Assembly (NCBI GenBank): GCA_045595365.1
Contig: JAZOAI010000038.1
Coordinates: forward strand, 1 to 64,000
Length of the DNA stretch: 64,000 nucleotides
Origin: SIG480 sp045595365
GTDB lineage: Bacteria; Bacillota; Clostridia; Oscillospirales; JAAYXM01
Direction: 5' to 3'
This document shows, piece after piece, positions 41,446-50,446 of this stretch. Position numbers and translations under genes: made by a program. How positions within the stretch are numbered: the stretch's first letter is position 1; every line of letters starts with the position of its first letter. The notes beneath the pieces are model-generated. The model searched no databases and was not told where the DNA came from. It saw only the letters and a program-made list of their open reading frames with translations.

Positions 41446-42834
41446 TTATAAAAGCTTCTGGCCCATTATAACGCCCATAACTGACGCCATCATCAGGCCT
41501 CGGGTCCACCCGCTGGAATCTCCCAGGCAGTGAAGCCCTTTGATGCTGGTATTGAAATCCGCATCCATTTTGACTCTGTTTGAATAGAACTTAAGTTCAG
41601 GGGAATACAGCAGTGTTTCCGCAGAGGCAAACCCTGGGACAACATTATCCACCGCCGCAATAAAGTTTATAATGCTTATCATCGCGCGGTAAGGCATCGC
41701 TGCCGTGATGTCGCCTGCAACTGCATCGGGAAGCGTCGGCTTCACGTTTGACTGTGCAAGCTCCTTTGCCCAAGTGCGTTTGCCGTCGAGAATGTCGCCG
41801 TATCGCTGAACGAGGATATGCCCCGCACCAAGCATATTGGTAAGTTCTCCAACCTTCTGAGCGTATAAAATCGGCTGATTAAACGGTTCGTTGAAGTTGT
41901 GTGAACACAAAATTGCAAGGTTTGTGTTATCAGACTTAAGCTCCTTATAAGAGTGGCCATTGACAACGGCGAGGTCGTTGTCATAATTCTCCTGGCTTAC
42001 AAATCCACCGGGGTTCTGGCAGAAGGTGCGCACCTTGTTTTTAAAGGGCTTGGGGTATCCTATGAGCTTTGACTCATATAAAACCTCATTGACCTTTTCC
42101 ATAACCTCGTTGCGAACCTCAACGCGGACTCCTATATCTACCGTTCCCGGTTGATGAGCGATATCGTGCTCTGCGCAGACGTTTTCAAGCCAGCTTGCAC
42201 CGCGGCGGCCGGTGGCGACAACGGTATGCCCTGCGCGGATTTCACGTGTTTCTCCGTTTTTCTCAATATATGCGCCCTTGCAGAAGCTACCCTCTATTAT
42301 TATGTCAGTACACTGCCATCCAAAAAGGATTTCAACACCTTTTTTCTGCAGATATTCTTCTATTGCAAGGTATAGGCCCTGCGCCTTTTCTGTACCGAGA
42401 TGGCGAATCGGGCAGTCTACCAGGCGAAGCCCCGCCTGAATTGCCTTAAGGCGGATATTTTTAACTTCTTCCTCTCTGCCTATGCCTTCGATGTGCTCAT
42501 CTGCACCGAATTCGAGATATATCTTGTCGGTATATTCAATCATTTCGGCGGCATAGTCATACCCTATAAGCTCCGGAAGCATCCCGCCTACCTCAGGCGA
42601 AAGAGAAAGCTTTCCGTCAGAAAATGCGCCGGCACCCGAAAAGCCTGTTGTTATGTTGCAGTAGGGCTTGCAATTTACGCATTCTTTTGTTTTTGCCTTC
42701 GGGCATTTTCTCTCTTTTATAGAGCGCCCCTTCTCAATTATAACTATTTTCTTTGTGCTGCCGCGACGAACAAGCTCCAGTGCTGTGAAAATCCCGGCAG
42801 GCCCTGCGCCGATAATTGCTACATCATAGTTCAT
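41446..42834 (-). CDS. FAD-dependent oxidoreductase of the COG2509 family
   Basis: The 462 residues start MNYDVAIIGAGPAGIFTALELVRRG (Rossmann GxGxxG) and contain a cysteine-rich stretch, CPKAKTKECVNCKPYC, before FSGAGAFSDGKLSLSPEVGG. Later comes HTVVATGRRGASWLE and a C-terminal GDSSGWTRGLMMASVMG FAD segment. It is a widespread flavoprotein with no settled substrate. The cysteine group (CP..C..C..C) might bind a metal cluster. It is followed upstream by a membrane-anchored protein gene 17 bases away. Confidence 0.88.
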   Translation of the reverse strand: MNYDVAIIGAGPAGIFTALELVRRGSTKKIVIIEKGRSIKERKCPKAKTKECVNCKPYCNITTGFSGAGAFSDGKLSLSPEVGGMLPELIGYDYAAEMIEYTDKIYLEFGADEHIEGIGREEEVKNIRLKAIQAGLRLVDCPIRHLGTEKAQGLYLAIEEYLQKKGVEILFGWQCTDIIIEGSFCKGAYIEKNGETREIRAGHTVVATGRRGASWLENVCAEHDIAHQPGTVDIGVRVEVRNEVMEKVNEVLYESKLIGYPKPFKNKVRTFCQNPGGFVSQENYDNDLAVVNGHSYKELKSDNTNLAILCSHNFNEPFNQPILYAQKVGELTNMLGAGHILVQRYGDILDGKRTWAKELAQSNVKPTLPDAVAGDITAAMPYRAMISIINFIAAVDNVVPGFASAETLLYSPELKFYSNRVKMDADFNTSIKGLHCLGDSSGWTRGLMMASVMGVIMGQKLL

Positions 42835-42851
42835 ATGTCATATCTCCAAAG

Positions 42852-43436
42852 CTACTTTTCTGCTCTTTTTATTCCGCTCTTGTATTTATGCCAGAACTCT
42901 TTTACACGGACAATCTCCTCACCGTTAAACCTTGAGTAAGCGAGCTTTGCGGCAAGGTTAAGCTCCTCACCTGTTACTCCACCTGATAAAAGGCTTAAAA
43001 GATATTTCATATCTTCCGAGGAGAGATGGGAGCGAATGAGCTCCATAACCTCGCGCTTGTCACGCGCAGCTATATCCTCATTTATCTTCTCTGTTGCTTT
43101 TTTTACAGCCTCCTGCTTTTTTGGAGCGGGCTGTGTCTGCGATTTCGGCAGAGTGCCCTCCTGCGGAGAAGCTTCTTCATTTCCTGGCGCCTCAGCTTCT
43201 TCCGATTCGATAACCTCGGGAACCTCATCTTCAGGTTCAAGCTTGGCTATCTCCAAAACTTCATCCATTGTGATTTCGCCGGTATCAAGCATTGAATTTA
43301 TCTGATTTGAAATCATCATATCCATAGCCTTATCCGCCGCGAATTTCATTCCAATCTCGTATGCGGCAAATATAAGTGCTACAAGGACAACAATAATTAT
43401 GAGAAGTGTTATGATTATTTTTTTTGCCTTCTTCAT
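42852..43436 (-). CDS. Membrane-anchored protein of unknown function (194 aa)
   Basis: One N-terminal membrane helix (about 7-27, IIITLLIIIVVLVALIFAAY) is followed by a region likely outside the cell. It contains a helical part (MDMMISNQINSMLDTGEI), an acidic/proline linker (about 68-110) and a C-terminal helical domain (VMELIRSHLSSEDMKYLLSLLSGG in parts, then AKLAYSRFNGEEIVRVKEFWHKY). I know no family for it. The RBS GGAG lies before the ATG. Confidence 0.75.
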   Translation of the reverse strand: MKKAKKIIITLLIIIVVLVALIFAAYEIGMKFAADKAMDMMISNQINSMLDTGEITMDEVLEIAKLEPEDEVPEVIESEEAEAPGNEEASPQEGTLPKSQTQPAPKKQEAVKKATEKINEDIAARDKREVMELIRSHLSSEDMKYLLSLLSGGVTGEELNLAAKLAYSRFNGEEIVRVKEFWHKYKSGIKRAEK

Positions 43437-43493
43437 TTTTATTCTCTCCTGTTAAAAAAGGAATATTATGCGCTCAAAATCTTTTTACGTCAC

Positions 43494-43531
43494 ACAAGCG
43501 CCCGCTTTATGAAAACGGGCGCTTGTTTTTG
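43494..43531. terminator. Inverted repeat between the SLH protein and the 194-aa protein
   Basis: ACAAGCGCCCG pairs with CGGGCGCTTGT across an 11-base loop. The T-run lies on the plus-strand side; on the minus strand, where the flanking genes are read, only a poor T-run follows. Termination is therefore uncertain. Confidence 0.5.
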
Positions 43532-43562
43532 GTTTTAAGAATTGTCCAATAAAAGCTGTTTA

Positions 43563-45326
43563 TTAATCTAATGAATTAACCTTAACAACGAGAGTATAGC
43601 TTGCGCCGCCTATTGTTATATCGAAGTGAACTTCGCCAGCGCTCTTGAACTCAATGCCGTGTGCCTTAAGAGTATCAGCCTGATCAGCAAAGATATCATA
43701 TGCAAAGCTGACAACCGCCTCAAGGTTTACTATGCTCGGTTCTGTGATACCCTGCAATACGTCATACTCGCCGTCACCTTCAGCTGTGTTGTGAATCTTT
43801 CCGAGGAGGCCTGCAATAGCAACATCGCTGTTTGTGCTGAAGCTTCCAAGGTCATGTGCAACTGTAACAGTCTTGTTTGCGCTTACGCGAACTTCTTCGA
43901 GAACTGTATCGGCATACTTTGCATCAGTGAAGTCAAAAGTAATGACCTTTCCTGTAATCTCAGCAGGAATCTTTTCACCCTCGGCATCTGTTACATAAAC
44001 ACCTGTGACAGAAAGCGGAGTTACTGACGGAGATGACGGGATTGTAGATGAGTTCGGAGAATCATTTGCGCCTGAATCCGGAACGCTCGGTGTTGACGGT
44101 GTGTCAGGTGTTGACGGAGTGTCAGGTGTTGACGGGGTTGTTACTTCAACGTTTGTTCCCGGAGTCTGAACCGTTGTGCCCTCTGTAACAGTAGCGTTTT
44201 CAACCTTACCATCACCTGTAACTGTGCTTCCTGCACCTTCAACAGTAGCATTCTCTACTGTAACATCTGCATCAACTTCGAGGTTTACGTTATCAGCTGA
44301 AACTTCAACGTCTGTGTAGGTTGTTTCGCCGCCGAGAGTAACGTCTGCGCCCTCTGCCTTGATTTCTACCTTCTCAGCAGAAACTTCGTTGTTAACCTCT
44401 GCTGCGTTTTCGGAAACGATAACCTTATCAGCTACGATTCCCTCATCAGCTGAAACCTCTGCCTTGTGGATCGGGTTGCCGTAAACAACGTTGCCGATTG
44501 TGGAAGCGCCTGTAACTGCTACGCTACCTGCTCTGACAACGAGGTCACCCTGAACCTGAACGTCTTTAAGTTCAACTGTGCTGCCGTTAAGAGCATCAGT
44601 GATGATAACTTTGCCTTCGATGATTGCGCCTGTGAGATCAACATCCGGGCTTGAGATAACGATGCTGCCCTTGATTGTCTTTCCTGCATAGCTTTCGCCC
44701 GGCTTTGCATATGCGCCGACGAGACGGTCAAGCATTGCAGCGTACTCTGCGCGAGTTACGTTTGCCTTCGGGCGAATGTCGTTTGCATTTCCGCCCTGAA
44801 CGATGTTGTTCTCAATAAGAGCTGCGGTTGCATCCTTAGCCCAGTCTGAAACGTGGTGCGCATCGTTGAAATTGTTAACAGCACCTGCGTTGTCAGCTGC
44901 AAGAACGAATGTGCGAGCGAGGATAGCAAAAGCCTGCTCACGTGTAACCGGGTCATTCGGCATCATTTTGTTGCCTGCGCCGTTAATGATCTTAACAGCA
45001 ACACCGGACTTGATGTAGTCTTCATACCAGGAATCAACTACAACGTCAACAAAGTGAGCAATGTCTGCCTGGTCATTATGTGCACCGAGAACGCGAACCA
45101 TCATTGCTGTAAGCTCTGCGCGAGTAAGCGGAGCGTTCGGATTGAGCTTTCCATTCGAACCGTTCATAATTCCGTTCTCTACTGCGCTTGCAAGACCCTC
45201 ATACTGCCAGCTATCGACAGCCGGAGCATCTGCAAAGTCAGCGAGACGGTCAGCTGCGCCTGCAAAGGACATAAGCATAGCTGCGCTGAGGACTACTGCG
45301 AGCAGGATTTTTAATGTTTTCTTCAT
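43563..45326 (-). CDS. S-layer homology (SLH) domain surface protein
   Basis: A signal peptide (about 1-24, ending SFAGA) precedes three SLH domains (about 27-80, 90-145 and 150-205) with TRAE, TREQ and TRAE motifs that bind pyruvylated wall polymer. A repetitive beta-rich region (about 212-380) follows, with short Val/Asp/Glu-rich turns such as GSIVISSPDVDLTGAIIEG. A Pro/Thr/Ser linker with tandem PSTPDT units (about 400-440) leads to a C-terminal domain. The ATG at 45326 follows AAGGTG; a start at 45344 adds six residues before the signal. The protein is 587 residues. It lies 41 bases after cpsB, so it may share its transcript. Confidence 0.93.
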   Translation of the reverse strand: MKKTLKILLAVVLSAAMLMSFAGAADRLADFADAPAVDSWQYEGLASAVENGIMNGSNGKLNPNAPLTRAELTAMMVRVLGAHNDQADIAHFVDVVVDSWYEDYIKSGVAVKIINGAGNKMMPNDPVTREQAFAILARTFVLAADNAGAVNNFNDAHHVSDWAKDATAALIENNIVQGGNANDIRPKANVTRAEYAAMLDRLVGAYAKPGESYAGKTIKGSIVISSPDVDLTGAIIEGKVIITDALNGSTVELKDVQVQGDLVVRAGSVAVTGASTIGNVVYGNPIHKAEVSADEGIVADKVIVSENAAEVNNEVSAEKVEIKAEGADVTLGGETTYTDVEVSADNVNLEVDADVTVENATVEGAGSTVTGDGKVENATVTEGTTVQTPGTNVEVTTPSTPDTPSTPDTPSTPSVPDSGANDSPNSSTIPSSPSVTPLSVTGVYVTDAEGEKIPAEITGKVITFDFTDAKYADTVLEEVRVSANKTVTVAHDLGSFSTNSDVAIAGLLGKIHNTAEGDGEYDVLQGITEPSIVNLEAVVSFAYDIFADQADTLKAHGIEFKSAGEVHFDITIGGASYTLVVKVNSLD

Positions 45327-45367
45327 AATCAAACACCTTCCCAAAAATTTTTCCTTTTGCTTTATAT

Positions 45368-46045
45368 TTACTCGCTCTTCGCGAGTATTTTACGTGAATT
45401 TTCCGTGACTTGAGGCATCAGCTTTGAAAGCCTCTTTACGGCTTTTGAAAACTCTCTGTATGCGTCTTTTCCGTCGCCGTGTGCATCACTTCCGAGGACG
45501 TGAATCGAGTTTTCTGAAATGAGCTTTGAAAAAAACCTTTTGCGGGAGCCAAACCCCCAAAATGCCGAAGCGTTTATCTGAACATATGCGCCTGTTTTAA
45601 GAATCTTCTCACACCCTCGAGGAGAATATCTGTCTATATGCGCGCAGATGGGGATTAGCCCCCTTTTTCTTCTGATTTCCTCAACGGAATCATATATCCA
45701 GTGTGGCCACGGTTCAGGCGGGAACTCAAGGAGAATGTACTTCGTACCCTCGATGCAAAGCTCCGGAAGCTCGGGGAGATCAGATAAGCCTATCCCAATC
45801 TGAACTTCCGCGGCTTTTATGATTTTTATCCCGCTTGAGTTTACCTCCGAGAGCCTCCTGAAAGAGCGTTCACGCCTTTTCAGAAATTCTTCTACGGTTT
45901 CTTCATCTATATAATAATGTGGAGTTGCAACTATCGTATCTATCCCTGCTCGGGCCGCATGCGCAAGCTGGGAGAGGCTCGTTTCCGTGTTTCTTGAGCC
46001 ATGGTCGGCGCGAGGCAATACGTGGGAATGAAAATCAACATACAT
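45368..46045 (-). CDS. PHP-family protein-tyrosine phosphatase (CpsB/YwqE-like)
   Basis: Metal-dependent phosphatase that removes phosphate from the tyrosine cluster of BY-kinases. The 225 residues start MYVDFHSHVLPRADHGSRN (HSH metal motif), contain VATPHYYIDEETVEEF, LEFPPEPWPHW, PICAHIDRYSP and VLGSDAHGDGKD, the order of the CpsB/CapC family. It follows the kinase gene by 17 bases. Confidence 0.93.
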   Translation of the reverse strand: MYVDFHSHVLPRADHGSRNTETSLSQLAHAARAGIDTIVATPHYYIDEETVEEFLKRRERSFRRLSEVNSSGIKIIKAAEVQIGIGLSDLPELPELCIEGTKYILLEFPPEPWPHWIYDSVEEIRRKRGLIPICAHIDRYSPRGCEKILKTGAYVQINASAFWGFGSRKRFFSKLISENSIHVLGSDAHGDGKDAYREFSKAVKRLSKLMPQVTENSRKILAKSE

Positions 46046-46062
46046 ACGAATACCTTCCGGGG

Positions 46063-46818
46063 TTATTTCCCTTCTTCATTGAAATATCCATATCCATATT
46101 TCTTTTCATATTTGCGCCTGTATCTGTATTGCAAATACGAGGAAGCCTGGCCTGAGTCATTAAGAACAAAGCCCAAAATCTTTCCGCCAACCTGTTCGAT
46201 ACTTGCAACAGACTTTTTAAGTAATTCCAACGAGACACCCTTTTCACGTACTACGAATACGACTCCATCAATTTTCCCGGCGACAACAGCAAGGTCCGTA
46301 ACCAGGTGAACGGGGGGCGTGTCGATGAATATATAGTCAAACTCACTCTTAAAGCTCTCCAAAAGAGAGAGAAAAGCGTCAGACATAATAAGCTCGGGAG
46401 GAGACGGCGGGGTAGTCCCCGCAGGGAGAACGAAAAGGTTCTCATACTGTGTCTTTAATATGTTGGCTTTATCCTTAAATCCGCCGAGAACATCTGCAAG
46501 CCCGGGGGAAACCGGAGCCTCAAAGTAGTTGTGGATCTGGGGTTTTCGCATATCCATATCTATTATGAGAGTTTTGTTTCCTGCCTGTGCAAAGGCGATT
46601 CCGAGATTCGAGCAGTTTGTTGTTTTTCCCTCATTTGCTGAAGTGCTTGTAAATGCAATCACCTTTTTATCTTTGCCGAGCATAAAAAGAAGGTTTGTTC
46701 TCATTCTTTTATATGCTTCAACTATTGTAAAGTGAGTGTTCTCGCAAATAAGCTTTCCCTTGTCGAAGGAGTCTTCCCTGTTTTTCCGGAAAAGAGATTT
46801 GAGGTTTGCAAGTGCCAT
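46063..46818 (-). CDS. BY-kinase, CpsD/CapB-type tyrosine kinase
   Basis: Autophosphorylating tyrosine kinase that controls polysaccharide chain length and export. It has Walker A STSANEGKTT (about 58-67), Walker A' LIIDMDMRKP and a Walker B-like FIDTPP. A C-terminal tyrosine cluster (YLQYRYRRKYEKKYGYGY) is the autophosphorylation site. The ATG at 46818 follows GGAGG by ten bases and lies 1 base after the cpsC stop; the upstream start at 46851 would overlap it. The product is 251 residues. Confidence 0.95.
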   Translation of the reverse strand: MALANLKSLFRKNREDSFDKGKLICENTHFTIVEAYKRMRTNLLFMLGKDKKVIAFTSTSANEGKTTNCSNLGIAFAQAGNKTLIIDMDMRKPQIHNYFEAPVSPGLADVLGGFKDKANILKTQYENLFVLPAGTTPPSPPELIMSDAFLSLLESFKSEFDYIFIDTPPVHLVTDLAVVAGKIDGVVFVVREKGVSLELLKKSVASIEQVGGKILGFVLNDSGQASSYLQYRYRRKYEKKYGYGYFNEEGK

Positions 46819-46819
46819 A

Positions 46820-47542
46820 CTATTTTTCCCTCCTTTTTCTGAGCTTTTCAAAGAATCTCTTCGAAGACTTCTCTGTCAACTCAAAGGATGGAATCATTCC
46901 GATTATCGAAATATCAAATTCTTCCTCAAGGACGGCTTCATCACGGACTGTGGTGTCCATAGCCTCAATAAGCAAGAATATAAGAATCGAAATAACTGCG
47001 CCAAGCACACCGCCGAGGAGAGTGTTTCTCGCAACGTTCGGAGATGAAGGGGAAAGCGGAAGCGTTGCATAGTCGATTACCGAAACCGCTCCGCCGTTCA
47101 TAACACGCTTGAATTCTCCGGGGGCAACGCGGGTAACCGTATCTGCGATAATCTGCGCTTCATTGGGGTTTGTGTGCGTGACTGAAATCCTGAAGATTTC
47201 AGTAGATGAAACTGATTCTGCCGAAAGCATCCCTTTTATCTGCGATGCAGTATAATCAAGGCCTGACTGCTCCGCAACCTTATCAAGAACTGTTCTGCTG
47301 TTGAGAATAACAACGCAGGTTTCAAGAAGCTCACGGGAAACTTCAACGTCGCTCGTGGTAACTATCGACGATTTGCGCTCCGACATATTGGAAACGTGAA
47401 GAAGCGTTTGTGAAGTATATACAGGGGTTATAAAAAAAGCACTGAAAATAAAGAATACTATTGCGCTGACCAGCGTGACTGCCACGATAACCCGGATATG
47501 AGACAGCAACGCCGATATGGTTTTTTTAAGATCCAACTCCAT
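46820..47542 (-). CDS. Wzz/CpsC-type chain-length regulator
   Basis: Membrane activator of the BY-kinase. The 240 residues have two membrane helices (about 17-38 and 172-193) flanking an external domain, FFITPVYTSQTLLHVSN after the first helix, and PLSPSSPNVARNTLLGGVLGAVISIL before the second. The latter is the proline-rich Wzz signature. The first gene of the cpsC-cpsD-cpsB-SLH run. Confidence 0.92.
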   Translation of the reverse strand: MELDLKKTISALLSHIRVIVAVTLVSAIVFFIFSAFFITPVYTSQTLLHVSNMSERKSSIVTTSDVEVSRELLETCVVILNSRTVLDKVAEQSGLDYTASQIKGMLSAESVSSTEIFRISVTHTNPNEAQIIADTVTRVAPGEFKRVMNGGAVSVIDYATLPLSPSSPNVARNTLLGGVLGAVISILIFLLIEAMDTTVRDEAVLEEEFDISIIGMIPSFELTEKSSKRFFEKLRKRREK

Positions 47543-47639
47543 TAACGTATCTCCTCCACACGAACCGCCAACATAAGCTCACGCTTAAGTCTAAATCAAT
47601 TATATTACAAGCAAAAAAACAATATCACACGGAACTAAA

Positions 47640-47669
47640 CGTGCAAAAAGGGCATAATTCCCCTGCACA
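47640..47669 (-). terminator. Imperfect hairpin between aroE-aroK and cpsC
   Basis: On the minus strand GTGCA-GGGG pairs with CCC-TTTTTGCAC. The stem is imperfect, but it stands between the end of aroE-aroK and the cpsC start, the expected site for a terminator. The remaining 186-base spacer has a TATAAT-like hexamer without a clear -35. Confidence 0.35.
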
Positions 47670-47728
47670 CGGATACCAGTATGTTTATCTTACCACATTT
47701 AAATAAATTTGTAAAGAGGAAAGTTTTT

Positions 47729-48961
47729 TTATTTTTTGTTGTTTTTGAAGAAATCTTCTAATATTTCTTCCGTTGTCTGCCGGGAGGAGCGATTATTGTC
47801 AATTTTTACATCTGCAAAGCTTAAATATTTGCCTATTCTTTTCTCATACAGAGAAAATATGTCTTTCGAGAGTGGGCGCCCCTCTGTTGAGAGAGAGGAG
47901 ATGCTCCGCTCGATAAAATAAATGCGGCCGTTCTGAGAAAGCGCGCCATAGTTTTCAGAGCGCTCCACGACACCTCCGCCGGTTGAAATGACAAGCCCGC
48001 TCTCCTTTGAAACCTCGGCGACAATTTTTTTCTCAATTTCGCGAAACTCCGCTTCTCCTCGCGCCAGAATAATATCTGCCGGAGACATCCCGAAGCGCGC
48101 CTCGATTTCGGCATCGGTATCACAAAGCTTTTTTGAAAGTTTTTCTGCAACAAGCTTTGCGACGGTGGTCTTCCCGCTTCCCGGCATCCCGATAAGAACG
48201 ATGTTTGTGACATCACAACGCACAGAGGAGACAGCCTCTTCAATAAGCGTTTCGGGAAGCTTTCTTCCGAGGAACTGCTCCGCTGCGCGAAACGCCTGTG
48301 CCACAAGCATGTAAATCCCGCTGACGCAGGGGGTTCCGAGTTCTTCCGCGGAGAGAATCAGCTTTGTTTTTGCGGGGTTATATATGACATCTGCAACTCC
48401 CGAGAGGCGCGGAAACCGAGAAAGGTCAATCAGGGAAGCTCCGTTATTGGGGTACATCCCGACAGGAGTTGTGTTTATAACGATTTCCGTATCGACAAGG
48501 TCGTACACGTTATGATAATTTGTTTCTCCTTGTCTTGAAACGACGGTGATTTTTGCCGCCGAAAGCCGTTTTGCCGCAAGGCGCGCTGTTTTTGATGTCC
48601 CGCCGCTGCCGAGGATTACCACATTCTTTCCTTCAAGCGAAATTCCGCCTTTTGAAAGCATATACATAAGGCCGAAAATGTCGGTATTGTCGCCGTATAT
48701 TTTTCCGCCGCGGGAAATGACCGTATTTACGCACCCTGCCTCACGGGCAAGCTCTGAGACCTCGTCGCACATCGAAAAGGCAAGCTCTTTATATGGGACT
48801 GTTACGTTCATTCCGTCGAGTTCTCCGCTTTTTATGAGTTTTTTGAAATTTTCGCGGTCAACGGCATAATATTCATATTCGTAATCCGCAAAAACTGAAT
48901 GAATTTTCTTGGAAAAGCTGTGGCGCAGAGTTTCTCCCAAGAGGCCACACTTTAGCTTCAT
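47729..48961 (-). CDS. aroEK: Bifunctional shikimate dehydrogenase-shikimate kinase (AroE-AroK fusion)
   Basis: Two consecutive shikimate-pathway steps in one chain. Residues about 1-240 are AroE: HSFSKKIH (shikimate site), NVTVPYKE with the catalytic Lys58, GDNTDIFG with Asp94 and GSGGTSKTARLA as the NADP loop. Residues about 250-410 are shikimate kinase: GMPGSGKTT (P-loop), CDTDAEIEARFG, a conserved REIEKK and STGGGVVERSEN. The ATG at 48961 follows AAGGAG by eight bases; a GTG at 48970 is less suitable. The fusion lets dehydroshikimate pass to shikimate 3-phosphate. Upstream is a Gld-like gene cluster without obvious link. Confidence 0.94.
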   Translation of the reverse strand: MKLKCGLLGETLRHSFSKKIHSVFADYEYEYYAVDRENFKKLIKSGELDGMNVTVPYKELAFSMCDEVSELAREAGCVNTVISRGGKIYGDNTDIFGLMYMLSKGGISLEGKNVVILGSGGTSKTARLAAKRLSAAKITVVSRQGETNYHNVYDLVDTEIVINTTPVGMYPNNGASLIDLSRFPRLSGVADVIYNPAKTKLILSAEELGTPCVSGIYMLVAQAFRAAEQFLGRKLPETLIEEAVSSVRCDVTNIVLIGMPGSGKTTVAKLVAEKLSKKLCDTDAEIEARFGMSPADIILARGEAEFREIEKKIVAEVSKESGLVISTGGGVVERSENYGALSQNGRIYFIERSISSLSTEGRPLSKDIFSLYEKRIGKYLSFADVKIDNNRSSRQTTEEILEDFFKNNKK

Positions 48962-48986
48962 CTTTTTCACTCCTTCTGAGAAGAAT

Positions 48987-49006
48987 GGCGGGGGAGCCCC
49001 CCCGCC
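48987..49006 (-). terminator. GC-rich hairpin after the DUF4340 gene
   Basis: GGCGGGGG pairs with CCCCCGCC across a 4-base loop directly after the stop codon at 49013; the following minus-strand sequence (ATTCTTCTC) is weakly T-rich. Confidence 0.55.
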
Positions 49007-49012
49007 AAAAAT

Positions 49013-50446
49013 TTAGAACATATCGGGAATTTCCTTGCCAAGAAAAACAAGGTCTATCGCCTCAAGAAGCTCGCGAACTTCTGCGACTGCAACATAAAAC
49101 CGCGCAGGGGCTCCGTCTATAACCGCCGCATACTGCCGCTCGTTCATCTTGCACAATGAGAGCGTTGACGTTTTTCCGTTCTTAAGCGAAGCCTTAACGG
49201 TTATCTCGGGTTCTTCATATTTTTCAGAGCCCGTGCATTCTCCCGCAAGAGTAAAGCGAACAGTCCTGAGATAGAGGTTATGGGCATTTTTCCCCTCGAG
49301 CTTTTTTCCGTTAAATGTGCCTTTTGTTTCCTTGTCTGTTGCCAAAAGTGCGAAGCTTGCTTCTTTGCCGTCTGAAAGCTTATAATCAAAGCCTGAAATT
49401 TCTTTGGAGTTGAAAAACCAGAGAAGCTTCATCATTATGTCAGAATGTGTGAGAGAGGAGAGAGAGACGTTCTCCTCGGTTTCGATTACTGACGGAACAC
49501 CCTCAAGCATAACATAGCTTGACCCGCTCTCCGAATCATTTCCGATAAGAAGCGATACGGATATGCCGTCTGACGTTTCAAAGCGAAGCTTTGCAGGCTT
49601 TGCAAGCCCGTATTTCGAAAGGTCTTTTGGGTTATCCTCAACTACGCGCAAGGCTTTTATTTTTACAATTTTATCAAGAAATTCAGTTGCAACTTTTTCG
49701 GGGTCTGTATTGACAGATACAGGGGATACAATCTTGTAGTAAATTGAGAGTGCGGTTTTTTTCTCTTCTTCTGCTACTTCCTCCTCTGTGCGCCGGACAA
49801 CCTTTATCATTTCTTTGCCGTAGGGCGTGTATTCTGCCACTGTTATAAGGTCGGGGTTTTCAAACTCGTCAAAAAGCTCAAAGTCGCGATATTCTGTTTT
49901 TTCTCTTAAAAGAGTCTGTGCTGTCGCCTTCCCCACTGTATATACATCATCGCGGTCTGCACGGCGGACATAGGCTCCCTCGCCAACGGGGAGGTTGTCA
50001 CCGATGAGAAGAGTGGTTTCTTCTCCTTTTCGGGAAACAATCTTTATCGTGCGCTGTGGCTTGTCAAAGCCGAAAGCCGAATCCTCACCCTTTCCGACTT
50101 CGCCAAATGCAGCAAGAGGGGCGAGGTAGTGCGCGAGGGTCTTCATTTTTTCTTCATCATAAGCAAGGCGCGAATCCGCTCCCCGCATCGTCGCACCTTT
50201 TCCGACCTCTTTGTCAAAATAGTCTATCGCAAAACCTTCTCCCGGGCTCTGCGCTATTTCTATGGAGGCTATCTCGTTTGTGGAAAGGTCCGTAATCTTA
50301 ATGCTTTCGGAAAGCTCAACCTCTCCGGCATCAATGCCCGGCTCTTCCGGGGTGTTTTCCGGAACAAGCTTTGTGGCTACAAGCACTGCAAGGCTTATAA
50401 CAAGAAGCACTGCGGCGCAGATAAGAACGGGTTTAAACTGTTTCAT
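49013..50446 (-). CDS. DUF4340-domain membrane-anchored protein
   Basis: An N-terminal membrane helix (about 7-27) is followed by a large extracytoplasmic part with repeated beta-rich DUF4340 modules. LIGDNLPVGEGAYVRRADRDDVYTVGKATAQTLL (in parts) and LIGNDSESGSSYVMLEGVPSVI show the module pattern. Proteins of this family are encoded after GldG-like genes in many bacteria. Here the start shares one base with the stop of the GldG-like gene (50446), so they are co-translated. The function is undefined. Confidence 0.87.
   Translation of the reverse strand: MKQFKPVLICAAVLLVISLAVLVATKLVPENTPEEPGIDAGEVELSESIKITDLSTNEIASIEIAQSPGEGFAIDYFDKEVGKGATMRGADSRLAYDEEKMKTLAHYLAPLAAFGEVGKGEDSAFGFDKPQRTIKIVSRKGEETTLLIGDNLPVGEGAYVRRADRDDVYTVGKATAQTLLREKTEYRDFELFDEFENPDLITVAEYTPYGKEMIKVVRRTEEEVAEEEKKTALSIYYKIVSPVSVNTDPEKVATEFLDKIVKIKALRVVEDNPKDLSKYGLAKPAKLRFETSDGISVSLLIGNDSESGSSYVMLEGVPSVIETEENVSLSSLTHSDIMMKLLWFFNSKEISGFDYKLSDGKEASFALLATDKETKGTFNGKKLEGKNAHNLYLRTVRFTLAGECTGSEKYEEPEITVKASLKNGKTSTLSLCKMNERQYAAVIDGAPARFYVAVAEVRELLEAIDLVFLGKEIPDMF

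Noticed and set aside
44090..44150. Tandem GTGTCAGGTGTTGACGG units resembling a short repeat array
   Set aside because: They encode the PSTPDT linker of the SLH protein in frame; unit length and lack of spacers exclude CRISPR.
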